Assembly (NCBI RefSeq): GCF_947286155.1
Contig: NZ_CAMYPD010000010.1
Coordinates: 1-64,000 of the forward strand
DNA: 64,000 nucleotides
Source: an uncultured Tessaracoccus sp.
Lineage (GTDB): Bacteria; Actinomycetota; Actinomycetes; Propionibacteriales; Propionibacteriaceae
Direction of reading: 5' to 3'
In this document: positions 56,235 to 64,000 of the stretch, one piece after another
Numbering within the stretch: position 1 is the first letter of the stretch
Layout of the letters: the number at the start of each line of letters is the position of its first letter
Notes under the pieces: model-generated
Databases searched by the model: none
What the model was told of the DNA's origin: nothing
The model's input: the letters and a program-made list of their open reading frames with translations, nothing else
Translations under genes and position numbers: made by a program

Positions 56235-56840
56235 TTACTTGTCGACGTTCAAGTGGATGACGCCGTAGTTGTACGCCTTGCGCCGGTAGACCACCGACGG
56301 CCTACCCGTCTCCGCGTCTTCGTAGAGGAAGAAGTCGTGCCCGACGAGCTCCATCTCATCCAGAGCCTGTGCGAGCGTGAGCGGTACTGCGTCGAATTCC
56401 TTCTCACGTACCACCAGCGGGCCGTCTCCCGTGACGACGAGACCGGCAACCTCCTGCTCCGGCACCGCATCGTCGTCCTGAGGCTCCGGCATGGGCGGGA
56501 CGGGAGCAATATCGCCGATCGCTGAGCGGAGCCCCCGGTGGTTCTTCCTTCGGTCTGCTGCTTTCCGGAGCTGCGCCTTCAACCGATCCAGCGCTGCCTC
56601 GAAGGCGAGCATCTTGTCGGACGACCGGCCTTCTGCACGAACGACCGGGCCCTTGCTGCGCAGGGTGATTTGCACAACGACGGCGTCTTCGGGATCTTTC
56701 GTGGCCTCGCGAGCGTGAAATTCGACCTCGGAGCGGATCACCCGATCCCGCAGTTTCTCAACGGTTTCGAGCCGTTCGGCAACGGTCTCTTTCAGCTCAG
56801 GGCTGAGGTTGCAGTGCCGGCCGGTGACGACGATGTCCAT
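56235..56840 (-). CDS. hpf: Ribosome hibernation-promoting factor, long form
   Basis: Binds idle 70S ribosomes and causes dimerisation. 201 residues: N-terminal HPF/YfiA domain (1-100, starting MDIVVTGRHCNLSPELKETVAERL), a linker rich in Pro/Glu, and a C-terminal dimerisation domain (about 145-200, VREKEFDAVPLTLAQALDEMELVGHDFFLYED). ATG 56840 follows GGAGG. The frame continues 26 codons upstream but those are not homologous. A strong hairpin lies 26 bp upstream. Confidence 0.96.
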   Translation of the reverse strand: MDIVVTGRHCNLSPELKETVAERLETVEKLRDRVIRSEVEFHAREATKDPEDAVVVQITLRSKGPVVRAEGRSSDKMLAFEAALDRLKAQLRKAADRRKNHRGLRSAIGDIAPVPPMPEPQDDDAVPEQEVAGLVVTGDGPLVVREKEFDAVPLTLAQALDEMELVGHDFFLYEDAETGRPSVVYRRKAYNYGVIHLNVDK

Positions 56841-56866
56841 GACTCCTCCATGAGTAGAAAACGCGA

Positions 56867-56904
56867 AACCGCAAAGTTCAGTGGTGTTGCTGAGCTCTGC
56901 GGTT
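56867..56904 (-). promoter_or_regulatory. Hairpin with T-rich tail in the hpf leader
   Basis: On the minus strand AACCGCAGAGCTCAG and CTGAACTTTGCGGTT (15-nt arms, 13 of 15 Watson-Crick, the rest G-T type) enclose an 8-nt loop. TCGCGTTTTC follows, then the hpf SD. It looks like a terminator or attenuator placed just before the ribosome-binding site. Confidence 0.5.
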
Positions 56905-56952
56905 GTTCCATATGACAACGTTACCGCCTACTTCCAAAGCTGGTGACTGTGG

Positions 56953-56970
56953 TAGTGAATTTGTTCACTA
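56953..56970. repeat. Small palindrome at the comF stop
   Basis: TAGTGAA-TTTG-TTCACTA, a perfect 7-bp inverted repeat overlapping the comF stop codon and close to the hpf promoter region. It could be an operator or a weak stem. Confidence 0.35.
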
Positions 56971-57615
56971 TTGCACTGGTTCATCGACGTTCGCGATCAC
57001 GGCGGCGGCAAGCACGTCGACGCCCGAGTGTTCCAAGGCCCGAACGCCCTCCGCGAGAGAGGCACCGGTCGTGACGATGTCGTCGACGACGACCGCTCTG
57101 CCGGTGTGCATCGTCGAGTGCATCGATGCGTGCATGTTCCGGTTTCGTGACGCGCGACCGAGCTCGAGCTGATCGGTGCCCCTTGAAGTTCGACGGAGCC
57201 CTCGCCGACTGCGGAGCCCCGTCGCGCGTGCCGCCGCGGCCGCCAGACGCGCTGCATGATCGAACCCTCTGGCCCGCACCGCGCTCGGGCGCGACGGAAT
57301 AGGCACCAACCAGGTGTCGCTGGGCAGCTGCAACGCATTGACGGCCACGGCGAGTCGTCTGGAGAGAGAGCGCTCAATGTGGAGAGCGCCATCATCCTTG
57401 TAGCGGGGAATGATCTTGCTCAGGTGAGGCCGATACAGGTTAGCCGCCATGATCGTCGGTACACCGGGGCGCCCGACAACCGTCGGGGTGACGTCGAGCG
57501 CCGATACACATTCGGTGCACAACCCCCAACCCGGCTCGTCGCATCCAGGACATTGCGCCCCGAGCAAGAGATCTGCGAGGGCATTGATGATGTTCACACA
57601 CCACAGTGTGTCCAC
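56968..57615 (-). CDS. ComF family phosphoribosyltransferase-like protein
   Basis: 215 residues from GTG 57615. An N-terminal zinc ribbon CPGCDEPGWGLCTEC is followed by a type I PRTase domain with the PRPP loop AVVVDDIVTTGAS near 170. Homologs are ComF/GntX proteins linked to DNA uptake, but in actinobacteria it regularly sits between lpqB and hpf and no competence gene is near. Its real substrate is unknown. 42 bp separate it from lpqB. Confidence 0.9.
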   Translation of the reverse strand: MDTLWCVNIINALADLLLGAQCPGCDEPGWGLCTECVSALDVTPTVVGRPGVPTIMAANLYRPHLSKIIPRYKDDGALHIERSLSRRLAVAVNALQLPSDTWLVPIPSRPSAVRARGFDHAARLAAAAARATGLRSRRGLRRTSRGTDQLELGRASRNRNMHASMHSTMHTGRAVVVDDIVTTGASLAEGVRALEHSGVDVLAAAVIANVDEPVQ

Positions 57616-57657
57616 TCACCCCTACCGATTTGCACTCTCCACAGGGCGAGTTTCCGG

Positions 57658-59346
57658 TCAGCCAGCGAACGTCAAATCGGCGACCTTGACATCGAGGTGC
57701 GTCCACCGATTGGGCGCGGTGTACCGCCATACTGCACCTCCGCTGCCGCGCAATGCGATGAGGCCACCACCTTGGCGGGGTAACGCGGCGACGCCCTGAA
57801 TAGGCTCACGGAAACTGCCAATCTCTTCGACGAACGCCCCATCCGCACTGACGACAACCACACCCCAACTCTCATCGACATCGCCCGCAAGCACAACTGT
57901 GGACTCCGAATTCCATTGCACATCGTCAATGCGGGAAATCGATTGTCCGCTCGGGCCGCTGGGAGGTAGTTCCTGCCACCGGTCGAATACGCCAGGTTTG
58001 GAGGCAACCATCTGCCCAAGGTGAGTACTTCCGTTGCGCTCCCCCAGGACCGCCGCCACGGCGCCAGTCTGGTGTACCGAGAATCCGCGCAGGGCCATGC
58101 TTGCAGGGAGCCGGACATCCATCACTTCCACTTCGTGCTGCGCCGACACCCGCAACATTCTGGTCATGCCCTGAGCGTCGTCGCCCAAGGCATACAAGTA
58201 ACCGAGCGCCCATTGCCCGTCGTGAATGTTCGTGAATCCCGGTGTGATGGGAGTCAGAGTGTCATCTCGCAGCCCGACGGACACAGTTTGGCGGTCTTCC
58301 CCGATCAACGCCATATGCGTGCCGTCGATAGAGATGGCTACCTCCGCTGATGGCGGCAACTCGCCCACCAACGGCACGAATCGTCCGTGGTCGTTCAGCG
58401 TTCCAGGCGTGTGCTCTTGCACCGCGAACAGGTCCTGCGATTGCGTCCGCGACAACACGGAATAACCCTGTTGCGTTGCCAGTTCGAGCACTCCGTCGGC
58501 GCTTTGCCCAGGTAGGGTGAACTGGGTGCCGTCGACGGTAACCTTCAGCGCCGTGACGCGTGGCACCGACGTGAGCGACCACAGCAGCTGCGCTCCGAGG
58601 CGCCGTCGTTGCTCCGGAGGCATCGACGGCGCTACCCCAGTGAGATCCACCGTCGCGATCCCGTCCTCGTCGACGCTCGCGCCGCCCTCCCCGAGAGTCG
58701 CTCCCGATGGGATGGCGTTGCGCACGACGCTCTGCATGCGCTCAGAAGGCCCGCGCAGCACGGCTTCAACAATGCGGCCAGGCGAGACTTCCCCTTCGGG
58801 AATAGTGAGCAGCTCCGGCACGCCCACTTCGTTGTCTTGTGCGGAGAAGTAGATGGTGACCTGCCGATAGTTGCGAGTGAACAGGTACCTGGAGAGCAAC
58901 ACACCGTCGGGTGGACTGCTGATGCGCCACTGCCCATCCTCTTCGACCAGGCCAAAGTCGTGCCTGAGCGGTTCGCCGCTCGGCTGGAAGCGGTCCGTTT
59001 CGTCGATCTCACCAAGCAGGACGCCCTGGAGGAGATAGTGGCCGTCGGCTTGCAACACAGACCCCTGGAACACCTGCGTGGAACGTCCCGGCTTCCAACG
59101 CTGAGCGGCCTCAGCGGTGAGATACGTGCGAGCGGTGCGATACGTGGTGTCGGCTTCCGACATGGCGAGCAAGAAGCCCTCGATGATCTGCGCGGGTTCA
59201 TCATCACCCCGCGGGGGCTGCGGAGCGATTTCGATGCCCGCCGAATCTTCAGGAACGGGAACCTCTTCGATGGGGCCTTCCGTAGGAATGGAGGCGCAGC
59301 CCGAACACACCAGGATGAGCAGGAGAAGCAGTACCCGAAATCTCAT
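57658..59346 (-). CDS. lpqB: LpqB beta-propeller lipoprotein, MtrB-associated
   Basis: Extracellular lipoprotein reported to bind the sensor domain of MtrB and tune its phosphotransfer. 562 residues. Signal MRFRVLLLLLILVCSGCAS puts the lipid-modified Cys at 17. A GerMN-like domain (about 180-300, QVTIYFSAQDNEVGVPELLTIPEG) precedes a C-terminal beta-propeller. The start overlaps the MtrB stop (ATGA), the usual arrangement in the mtrA-mtrB-lpqB operon. Confidence 0.95.
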   Translation of the reverse strand: MRFRVLLLLLILVCSGCASIPTEGPIEEVPVPEDSAGIEIAPQPPRGDDEPAQIIEGFLLAMSEADTTYRTARTYLTAEAAQRWKPGRSTQVFQGSVLQADGHYLLQGVLLGEIDETDRFQPSGEPLRHDFGLVEEDGQWRISSPPDGVLLSRYLFTRNYRQVTIYFSAQDNEVGVPELLTIPEGEVSPGRIVEAVLRGPSERMQSVVRNAIPSGATLGEGGASVDEDGIATVDLTGVAPSMPPEQRRRLGAQLLWSLTSVPRVTALKVTVDGTQFTLPGQSADGVLELATQQGYSVLSRTQSQDLFAVQEHTPGTLNDHGRFVPLVGELPPSAEVAISIDGTHMALIGEDRQTVSVGLRDDTLTPITPGFTNIHDGQWALGYLYALGDDAQGMTRMLRVSAQHEVEVMDVRLPASMALRGFSVHQTGAVAAVLGERNGSTHLGQMVASKPGVFDRWQELPPSGPSGQSISRIDDVQWNSESTVVLAGDVDESWGVVVVSADGAFVEEIGSFREPIQGVAALPRQGGGLIALRGSGGAVWRYTAPNRWTHLDVKVADLTFAG

Positions 59347-60923
59347 TCGAGACTCCCTTCATCGTCGGTAGGCGCGACGGGGAGCGGGGATACGAGCACC
59401 TTGTGGTCGCGACTTCGAGGCAAAGTGAGGCGAAACTGCGCTCCTTCGCCGGGCCTCCCCCACGCGGAGAGCCATCCGCGATGTAGCTTGGCGTCCTCCA
59501 ATGAGATGGAGAGTCCGAGCCCCGTGCCTCCGACGACGCGGGTTCGGGCGGGGTCGGCACGCCAGAACCGGTCGAATACTTTCGCCGATTGATCACCGTC
59601 GAAACCGATGCCTTGATCGCGTACCGTCAACGCGACGGTGTCCTCATCTGCTGCGACCGTCACGACGACAGGTTTGCCTTGTCCGTGATCGATCGCGTTG
59701 CTGAGCAGATTGCGCAATATTCGCCGCACGCGCCGCGCGTCGAGTTCGGCACGAGTGTCGTCGCTCAGCACGCGCATCTGCAGCTCGATGCCCTGGCGTT
59801 CCGCAAGCGGACGTTGGGCCTCGATTTCCTCCTCGACAAGCCGAGCGAGGTTGTGCTCGTCGAGTGCAAGCACCGCTGCACCGGCATCAAATCGGGAGAT
59901 TTCCAGCAGATCGGCTAGCAACTCGTCGAAGCGTTCAATCTCGCTCCACATCAGCTCCACCGTTCGACGCGAATCAGGGCCGACATCATCTCGGCTGGCG
60001 TACAGCAGATCTGAGGCCATCTTGATGGTGGTGAGAGGCGTGCGCAGCTCGTGCGACACGTCGCTCACGAACTGGCGCTGCACGTCCGAAAGACTCTCCA
60101 GCTGACGAATGCGCGTCTGGAGTTCGCCTGCCATTTGGTTCATCGAGGATGCGAGCGCTTGAATCTCGACGGTGCCTCGCTCCTCCATGCGCTCGTCAAG
60201 CTGGCCGGAGGCGAGCCTCAGCGCGGTGACGCTCGCACGTCGAATTGGGGTCACCACTTGCCACGTCACGGCGTAGACAATGACGAGCATGGCCCCCAGG
60301 AGCAGCGTGAAGCTGATAATCACCGCGTTTTGGATGAGCCGCAGAGTTTGCCTTTCAGCCGTCATGGGGAACACGTAGTAGACGGGGACTCGTTCGTTCG
60401 TCGCGGTAATGAGGCTTGCTCCGACCACGAATCCCGGTTCGCTCGCCTTGGCAGGATCCGCCCAGTGCACGGAGGTTGGTGTGATGTACATGCCGTCGAT
60501 CTCGTGCACCTTCGCACTCAGCGTGTTGGGCACCGACGATGCCTCGAGGCCTCCCGACACGAGCGTGGAGGTAGAGGATTGGATCACCATTTGGTACTGC
60601 GTGGTTTGCGCGCTGGTTTGCTCAGCCAGGCGGTTCAGCGCTTCCGCAACGGACATGCCCCTCGCGTCAGATCCACGTAACTGCTGCTGCATGAACGCGT
60701 GGGCGCTGTTCGCCTCATTGATGACGGCTTGCCGTTTGGCTCTCACGACGCCGCCGGTCACCATCTGGATAAGGAAGAACCCTGCGAGCCCTAACACCAC
60801 GAGGGTTGAGAGCATTGTGGTGACGAGCACTCGAAGTGGAAGCGACGACCACCAAACGCGAAAAGCTCGGCGGGGCGCCCCGCTATCCCCGCGTTGTTTC
60901 GCCTGCACGGTAGCCGATGCCAC
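59343..60923 (-). CDS. mtrB: Sensor histidine kinase MtrB
   Basis: 526 residues. TM1 near 32-52, an extracellular sensor loop of about 140 residues, TM2 near 200-220, HAMP, then a HisKA domain with FVSDVSHELRTPLTTIK carrying the phospho-His. HATPase_c has an N box NLLSNAIDHGQG, a G1 box TVRDQGIGFDG and a G2 box GTGLGLSIS. It phosphorylates MtrA and controls cell-wall and division genes. Its start lies 40 bp inside mtrA (MASATVQAKQRGDSG), so a later start is possible. Confidence 0.95.
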   Translation of the reverse strand: MASATVQAKQRGDSGAPRRAFRVWWSSLPLRVLVTTMLSTLVVLGLAGFFLIQMVTGGVVRAKRQAVINEANSAHAFMQQQLRGSDARGMSVAEALNRLAEQTSAQTTQYQMVIQSSTSTLVSGGLEASSVPNTLSAKVHEIDGMYITPTSVHWADPAKASEPGFVVGASLITATNERVPVYYVFPMTAERQTLRLIQNAVIISFTLLLGAMLVIVYAVTWQVVTPIRRASVTALRLASGQLDERMEERGTVEIQALASSMNQMAGELQTRIRQLESLSDVQRQFVSDVSHELRTPLTTIKMASDLLYASRDDVGPDSRRTVELMWSEIERFDELLADLLEISRFDAGAAVLALDEHNLARLVEEEIEAQRPLAERQGIELQMRVLSDDTRAELDARRVRRILRNLLSNAIDHGQGKPVVVTVAADEDTVALTVRDQGIGFDGDQSAKVFDRFWRADPARTRVVGGTGLGLSISLEDAKLHRGWLSAWGRPGEGAQFRLTLPRSRDHKVLVSPLPVAPTDDEGSLE

Positions 60924-61575
60924 GCACGGTAATGACGATCTCCGGATTCTCCGGGTCTTTCTCCACTTTGGCCCTCAACCTTTGCACATGCACGTTGACG
61001 AGACGAGTGTCAGCTGCGTTGCGGTATCCCCAGACCTCGTCCAGCAGCTCCTCACGCGAGAAGACCTGGTTCGGGCGCTTGGCGAGTGCGAGAAGCAAAT
61101 CGAATTCGAGGGGCGTGAGGTTGATGCGCTGTTCCCCGCGCTTGACGGAATGCGCTGCCACCGATATCACGAGATCGCCGATGCGGAGGAGATCCTGACC
61201 TTCGTCGGCTGTGCGACGAAGTCGCGTGCGGATTCTCGCCACAAGTTCCTGGGTTTTACAAGGCTTTGCGACGTAGTCGTCGGCCCCCGCCTCGAGGCCC
61301 GCCACCACGTCGGCGGTGTCTGATTTCGCCGTGAGCATGATGATGGGCACCCCAGAGTGCTGGCGAAGTTGTCTGCATACTTCGACGCCGTCCATGCCTG
61401 GCAGCATCAAGTCCAGCAAGACGAGGTCAGGGCGCGCACGATGAAACTCTGCCAAGGCGGCGTCGCCGGAGGCCGCGCTGACGGTGCGGAATCCTTCTTG
61501 ACGCAACACGATCTGCAGCATCTCGGACAGCGCCGCATCATCGTCCACGATGAGCACGAGTTTCCCGTCGGACAC
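60883..61575 (-). CDS. mtrA: Response regulator MtrA
   Basis: OmpR/PhoB-type transcription factor, phosphorylated by MtrB. 230 residues from GTG 61575. Receiver domain 1-120: acidic pair in LVLIVDDD, phospho-Asp55 in LVLLDLMLPGMDG, Lys in YVAKPCKTQEL. A winged-helix DNA-binding domain follows, with TPLEFDLLLALAKRPNQVFSREELLDEVWGYRN near 160-195. The AGGAGG at 61582-61587 lies 6 nt from the GTG and is inside the 3' arm of an 18-bp hairpin. Only 58 bp separate it from the preceding gene. Confidence 0.96.
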   Translation of the reverse strand: MSDGKLVLIVDDDAALSEMLQIVLRQEGFRTVSAASGDAALAEFHRARPDLVLLDLMLPGMDGVEVCRQLRQHSGVPIIMLTAKSDTADVVAGLEAGADDYVAKPCKTQELVARIRTRLRRTADEGQDLLRIGDLVISVAAHSVKRGEQRINLTPLEFDLLLALAKRPNQVFSREELLDEVWGYRNAADTRLVNVHVQRLRAKVEKDPENPEIVITVRGIGYRAGETTRG

Positions 61576-61577
61576 AC

Positions 61578-61620
61578 TGCACCTCCTGTCGCCGCAAGCT
61601 TAGCGGCAACAGGAGGTGCA
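61578..61620 (-). promoter_or_regulatory. 18-bp hairpin burying the mtrA Shine-Dalgarno
   Basis: mRNA order: 5' arm TGCACCTCCTGTTGCCGC (61620-61603), loop TAAGCTT, 3' arm GCGGCGACAGGAGGTGCA (61595-61578). All 18 positions pair, one as G-U. The SD (AGGAGG) is fully in the 3' arm and the GTG start is two bases below it. The 5' arm carries CACCTCCT, the same sequence as the 16S rRNA anti-SD. No U-run follows, so it is not a typical terminator. Confidence 0.75.
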
Positions 61621-61633
61621 ACGTGAGACATAC

Positions 61634-62386
61634 TCAGAGCGCGCCTTGCGCACTGCTAGCTCTCATCGCGCTTCCAGCCTCAAGAAGCCGAACAGAGATC
61701 TGAGCAGCCTGGACGCGCCACGGGCCGTTCAGATTGGCGCTGAACTGAGCTGCGCACGCGCTCAGTATCCCTGCGAACACGGGTGTCCGGGTACCAATGC
61801 CGAAGCCAGCGGGGTTGGGCGTCGGCGGGCGTAAGGCAATCGTCTTTCCCGGGAGCAGCGCCCCTTGGGCTGCCATCATGAATGCCATCAAGAGCTGGTC
61901 AGTGGCGTCACTCGCGTCAAACATCAACGGTGCGACCTTGACGACGGCTTCCTCGAACCTGTCGTGCTCCTCAATCTGGCGGTCGGTGAAGGTTTGCCAA
62001 TGTCGCTTGGCTTCACCAGACCACCCGTTGTTGATGCCTCGGCTCTGCACCTTCTTCATCAGGTCGCGTAGCTCAAGCACGTTGTCGTTCAGATCTGCCC
62101 ATGAGTGGCCGCGGTCTCGCATGCGGCTGGACGATTCCTTGCTCTGCCCGGCCCACACTGTGATGGCTTCAACCTGCCCCAGGGCAGCATTGCCTTTCGC
62201 GCTCGCCACCTGCAATGCTGCTTGCGCTGCAGTTGCTAGGGCTGTGCCTGCTGCACCAACGAGACCCATAGTGGACGCCATGCTCAACGACATCGTGATC
62301 TCTTGCTGATCGTTGAGGATCGCTTGCGTGAGCGTACTGCGAAGCTCGGTCACGCGGTTGTGAAGGTCTGAGTAAATGTCACGCAT
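61634..62386 (-). CDS. WXG-motif protein, type VII-secretion-like
   Basis: 250 residues from ATG 62386. A short N-terminal helix with YSDLHNRVTELRSTLTQ is followed by a small/Ala-rich hydrophobic stretch (about 40-72). An alpha-helical hairpin centred on Trp122-Ser-Gly124 (INNGWSGEAKRHWQTF) is next, the WXG turn of ESX/WXG100 proteins. The C-terminal part (170-250) is Pro/Ala-rich. No homolog is recognised by name. The ATG overlaps the preceding gene's stop (ATGA), coupling the pair. It is 58 bp before mtrA. Confidence 0.65.
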   Translation of the reverse strand: MRDIYSDLHNRVTELRSTLTQAILNDQQEITMSLSMASTMGLVGAAGTALATAAQAALQVASAKGNAALGQVEAITVWAGQSKESSSRMRDRGHSWADLNDNVLELRDLMKKVQSRGINNGWSGEAKRHWQTFTDRQIEEHDRFEEAVVKVAPLMFDASDATDQLLMAFMMAAQGALLPGKTIALRPPTPNPAGFGIGTRTPVFAGILSACAAQFSANLNGPWRVQAAQISVRLLEAGSAMRASSAQGAL

Positions 62387-63996
62387 CACGGAATCTCCCT
62401 GTCAGAGAGCTGGGCATTCTGCATTTCGGTTTGGTCGTAGGCGTCGGCGCTCAGCGCCATGTGCTCCGACGTGTACTGGTTCTTACCTGTGCGATGCTCG
62501 GTGGAGGTCACTGACGCAGTGCGCATGGCCTCATAGGCGGGCTGCACCATGCCGTTCATCACTCCGAAGGTAGGGGCATCACCGACGAGGCTGTCGAACT
62601 GACTCCGCAGCTTGGCTTGTGCTTTCGCAATCGAGTCCCACGCCTTCGACTCGCCACGCAATTCTTCACTCTGCACCGAGAAATCCTTCGCGGTCGCATT
62701 CGTGTGCCCAGCCCGCTGGCCAGCTCCAGCAGCGGATCGGATGAAGTCGTGCGAACTGGCGCTCGACTGACTCGGCGCACCTGACATGTGCGAGTACTGG
62801 GTGGACTGCAGGCCAGACACCTGCTGTTTCACGCCCGACGACGATGGCCCGGCGCTTCCCCCATGACCCGAAGTGGCCTCGCGGTAGGCGTCACGGCTGA
62901 GTCCTTCGACGCCCTGGCGAACGCCGACCTTCGGGCCAGGGGCGCCATCGGCTGGCCCGGAAACACCGTGCGTGGCATCGTACGAGCGCTGACTATCAGA
63001 AAAGCCCAGCCCGGAGCGCGATACTCCGTCGTTCACTTTGCCTTGTCCGGCATGCCAACGTGCCATCTCTTCGTTGGAGACGTATCCGTCACCATTGAGA
63101 TCGGCACCTACGCCACCACGGATGCTGGGCACAGGAGCTCCGAGTCCGCCATTTCCTGCCCCGCCACCGTCGTAGTAGGGATTCGGATACAGATTGCCGT
63201 CGGGGCCTTCGACGAACTGCTGGCTCGTGTCGATTCCTGCACCACGCATCGCCTCGGCGAACGCCGCCGGATCGGTGCTTTGCACGTCGCCTCCCGCGGC
63301 GAGGACGCCTGAGGACGGTGGTGAGAACATGGCGCCCGTGGCGCGAGAGCTCTGCAGGCCTGCCATGGCTGCCGACGATGCCCCACCGCTCATGCTCTGG
63401 TAGGTCACGGCCTGCTGGGCGGAGGCAAGATTCTGTGCTCCGCCGACACCTCCGAGGGTGGCGCTCGGGAACATCATTCCGCCGGGTGCACCGCCGCCCG
63501 CGGGCGCGGAGCCTGCAGTCGCGTTGCCGGCGCCGGCTCCTGCCCCGGCTCCCGCCATCGGCATCATTGGGCCCATGCCGTTGCCCGCACCCTTGTTACC
63601 GCCGCGTGTTCCTGAGCCACGCATGGCCATCGATGTCCGGGTAGCGTCGGCACGTTCGTCGTCTTCGTCCAGCGTCAGGCCCGGAATGTTGTCGGGGTTG
63701 TCGTAGGCGCCCCACGGGTCTTCCGAGTGGTCGACGCCCGATGCGGCCAGCTGCTCGTTACCGAAGTGCACTGCCCCACCAGCGGCCATCACACCGATAG
63801 ACCCGGCCGCCGCTGCCTCAGTCGCAGCGGGGAGCGGAGTCGACGCGGGAGTGAGTCCAGCGTTGCCCGCACCTTGCGCTGCGGCGGGTGCTCCTGTCGG
63901 CGCGGCACCCGTCGCGGTACCACCATTGCCGGCGTTGCCCGTGATAGGCATGGGGCCACGCCCGCCCTTTGCTTTCTTCTTCCTCGAACCGCGCAC
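62386..63996 (-). CDS. Glycine-rich protein with EF-hand and a YxxxE secretion motif
   Basis: At least 536 residues. The first residue at 63996 is an in-frame GTG, but the frame is open to the window edge and the basic N-terminal run suggests it may continue upstream. Gly/Ala/Pro/Ser-rich low-complexity sequence covers most of residues 15-420, with one canonical EF-hand loop DLNGDGYVSNEE at 299-310. The last about 95 residues are helical and resemble DUF2580/EspC-like T7SS targets, with Tyr520-x3-Glu524 (YDQTE). No named homolog. Coupled by overlap to the WXG protein. Confidence 0.6.
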   Translation of the reverse strand: MRGSRKKKAKGGRGPMPITGNAGNGGTATGAAPTGAPAAAQGAGNAGLTPASTPLPAATEAAAAGSIGVMAAGGAVHFGNEQLAASGVDHSEDPWGAYDNPDNIPGLTLDEDDERADATRTSMAMRGSGTRGGNKGAGNGMGPMMPMAGAGAGAGAGNATAGSAPAGGGAPGGMMFPSATLGGVGGAQNLASAQQAVTYQSMSGGASSAAMAGLQSSRATGAMFSPPSSGVLAAGGDVQSTDPAAFAEAMRGAGIDTSQQFVEGPDGNLYPNPYYDGGGAGNGGLGAPVPSIRGGVGADLNGDGYVSNEEMARWHAGQGKVNDGVSRSGLGFSDSQRSYDATHGVSGPADGAPGPKVGVRQGVEGLSRDAYREATSGHGGSAGPSSSGVKQQVSGLQSTQYSHMSGAPSQSSASSHDFIRSAAGAGQRAGHTNATAKDFSVQSEELRGESKAWDSIAKAQAKLRSQFDSLVGDAPTFGVMNGMVQPAYEAMRTASVTSTEHRTGKNQYTSEHMALSADAYDQTEMQNAQLSDREIP

Positions 63997-64000
63997 ACCG

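Overview
The window is one contiguous stretch of an actinobacterial (Actinomycetota) chromosome of moderately high GC. Evidence includes a MtrA-MtrB-LpqB-ComF-HPF-SecA block, an AdnA-AdnB-NudC block, SepH, and many short families largely confined to this phylum (DUF3000, DUF3710, DUF3093, DUF4193, DUF3107, DUF5998, DUF2505, Rv3235-like). Gene content and the parC/parE topoisomerase pair fit the Propionibacteriaceae or a close relative. That placement is inference; no rRNA is present to test it.

Layout. 1-3.2 kb: 3' part of thrS (cut by the left edge), a small GNAT, a HAD-like protein and four tRNA genes (Val-GAC, Cys-GCA, Gly-GCC on minus; Val-CAC on plus). 3.2-17.9 kb: a CbiX-like protein without its histidines, msrB, DUF3000, rnd, dxs, acn, a TrmA/RlmD-type RNA methyltransferase, two TrkA proteins, an OB-fold protein, DUF3710, dut, DUF3093, DUF4235, DUF4193 and sepH. 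From memory, much of this matches the gene order around Rv2680-Rv2699c in Mycobacterium tuberculosis. 17.9-25.5 kb: thymidine kinase, a glycosyltransferase, an AP-superfamily phosphatase, DUF5998, an App1-like protein, parC and a beta-carbonic anhydrase.

25.5-36.2 kb is the accessory part. It opens with a cluster of palindromic repeats. A carbohydrate ABC importer (binding protein plus two permeases, no ATPase) follows, with a cytoplasmic GH3 glycosidase. Next comes a four-gene operon: a solute-binding/VWA lipoprotein, an XpaC-like membrane protein, a membrane-anchored solute-binding protein and TelA. This is the best candidate for a poorly described system. parE follows convergently, so the segment separates parC from parE.

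36.2-64 kb is mostly housekeeping: nudC, adnB, adnA, a PP2C phosphatase, DUF3107, a DEAD-box RNA helicase that appears to start at CTG, trpS, a PHP phosphoesterase, DUF2505, a cupredoxin-like lipoprotein with a multipass membrane partner, Rv3235-like, secA, hpf, comF, lpqB, mtrB and mtrA. Upstream of mtrA are two overlapping genes with type VII secretion hallmarks (a WXG motif, a YxxxE motif, one EF-hand). The mtrA Shine-Dalgarno lies inside an 18-bp hairpin directly after this pair.

Five genes have a TANNNT-like -10 hexamer 6-7 nt before the start codon, which suggests leaderless mRNAs. No rRNA, CRISPR array, insertion sequence or phage gene was recognised.
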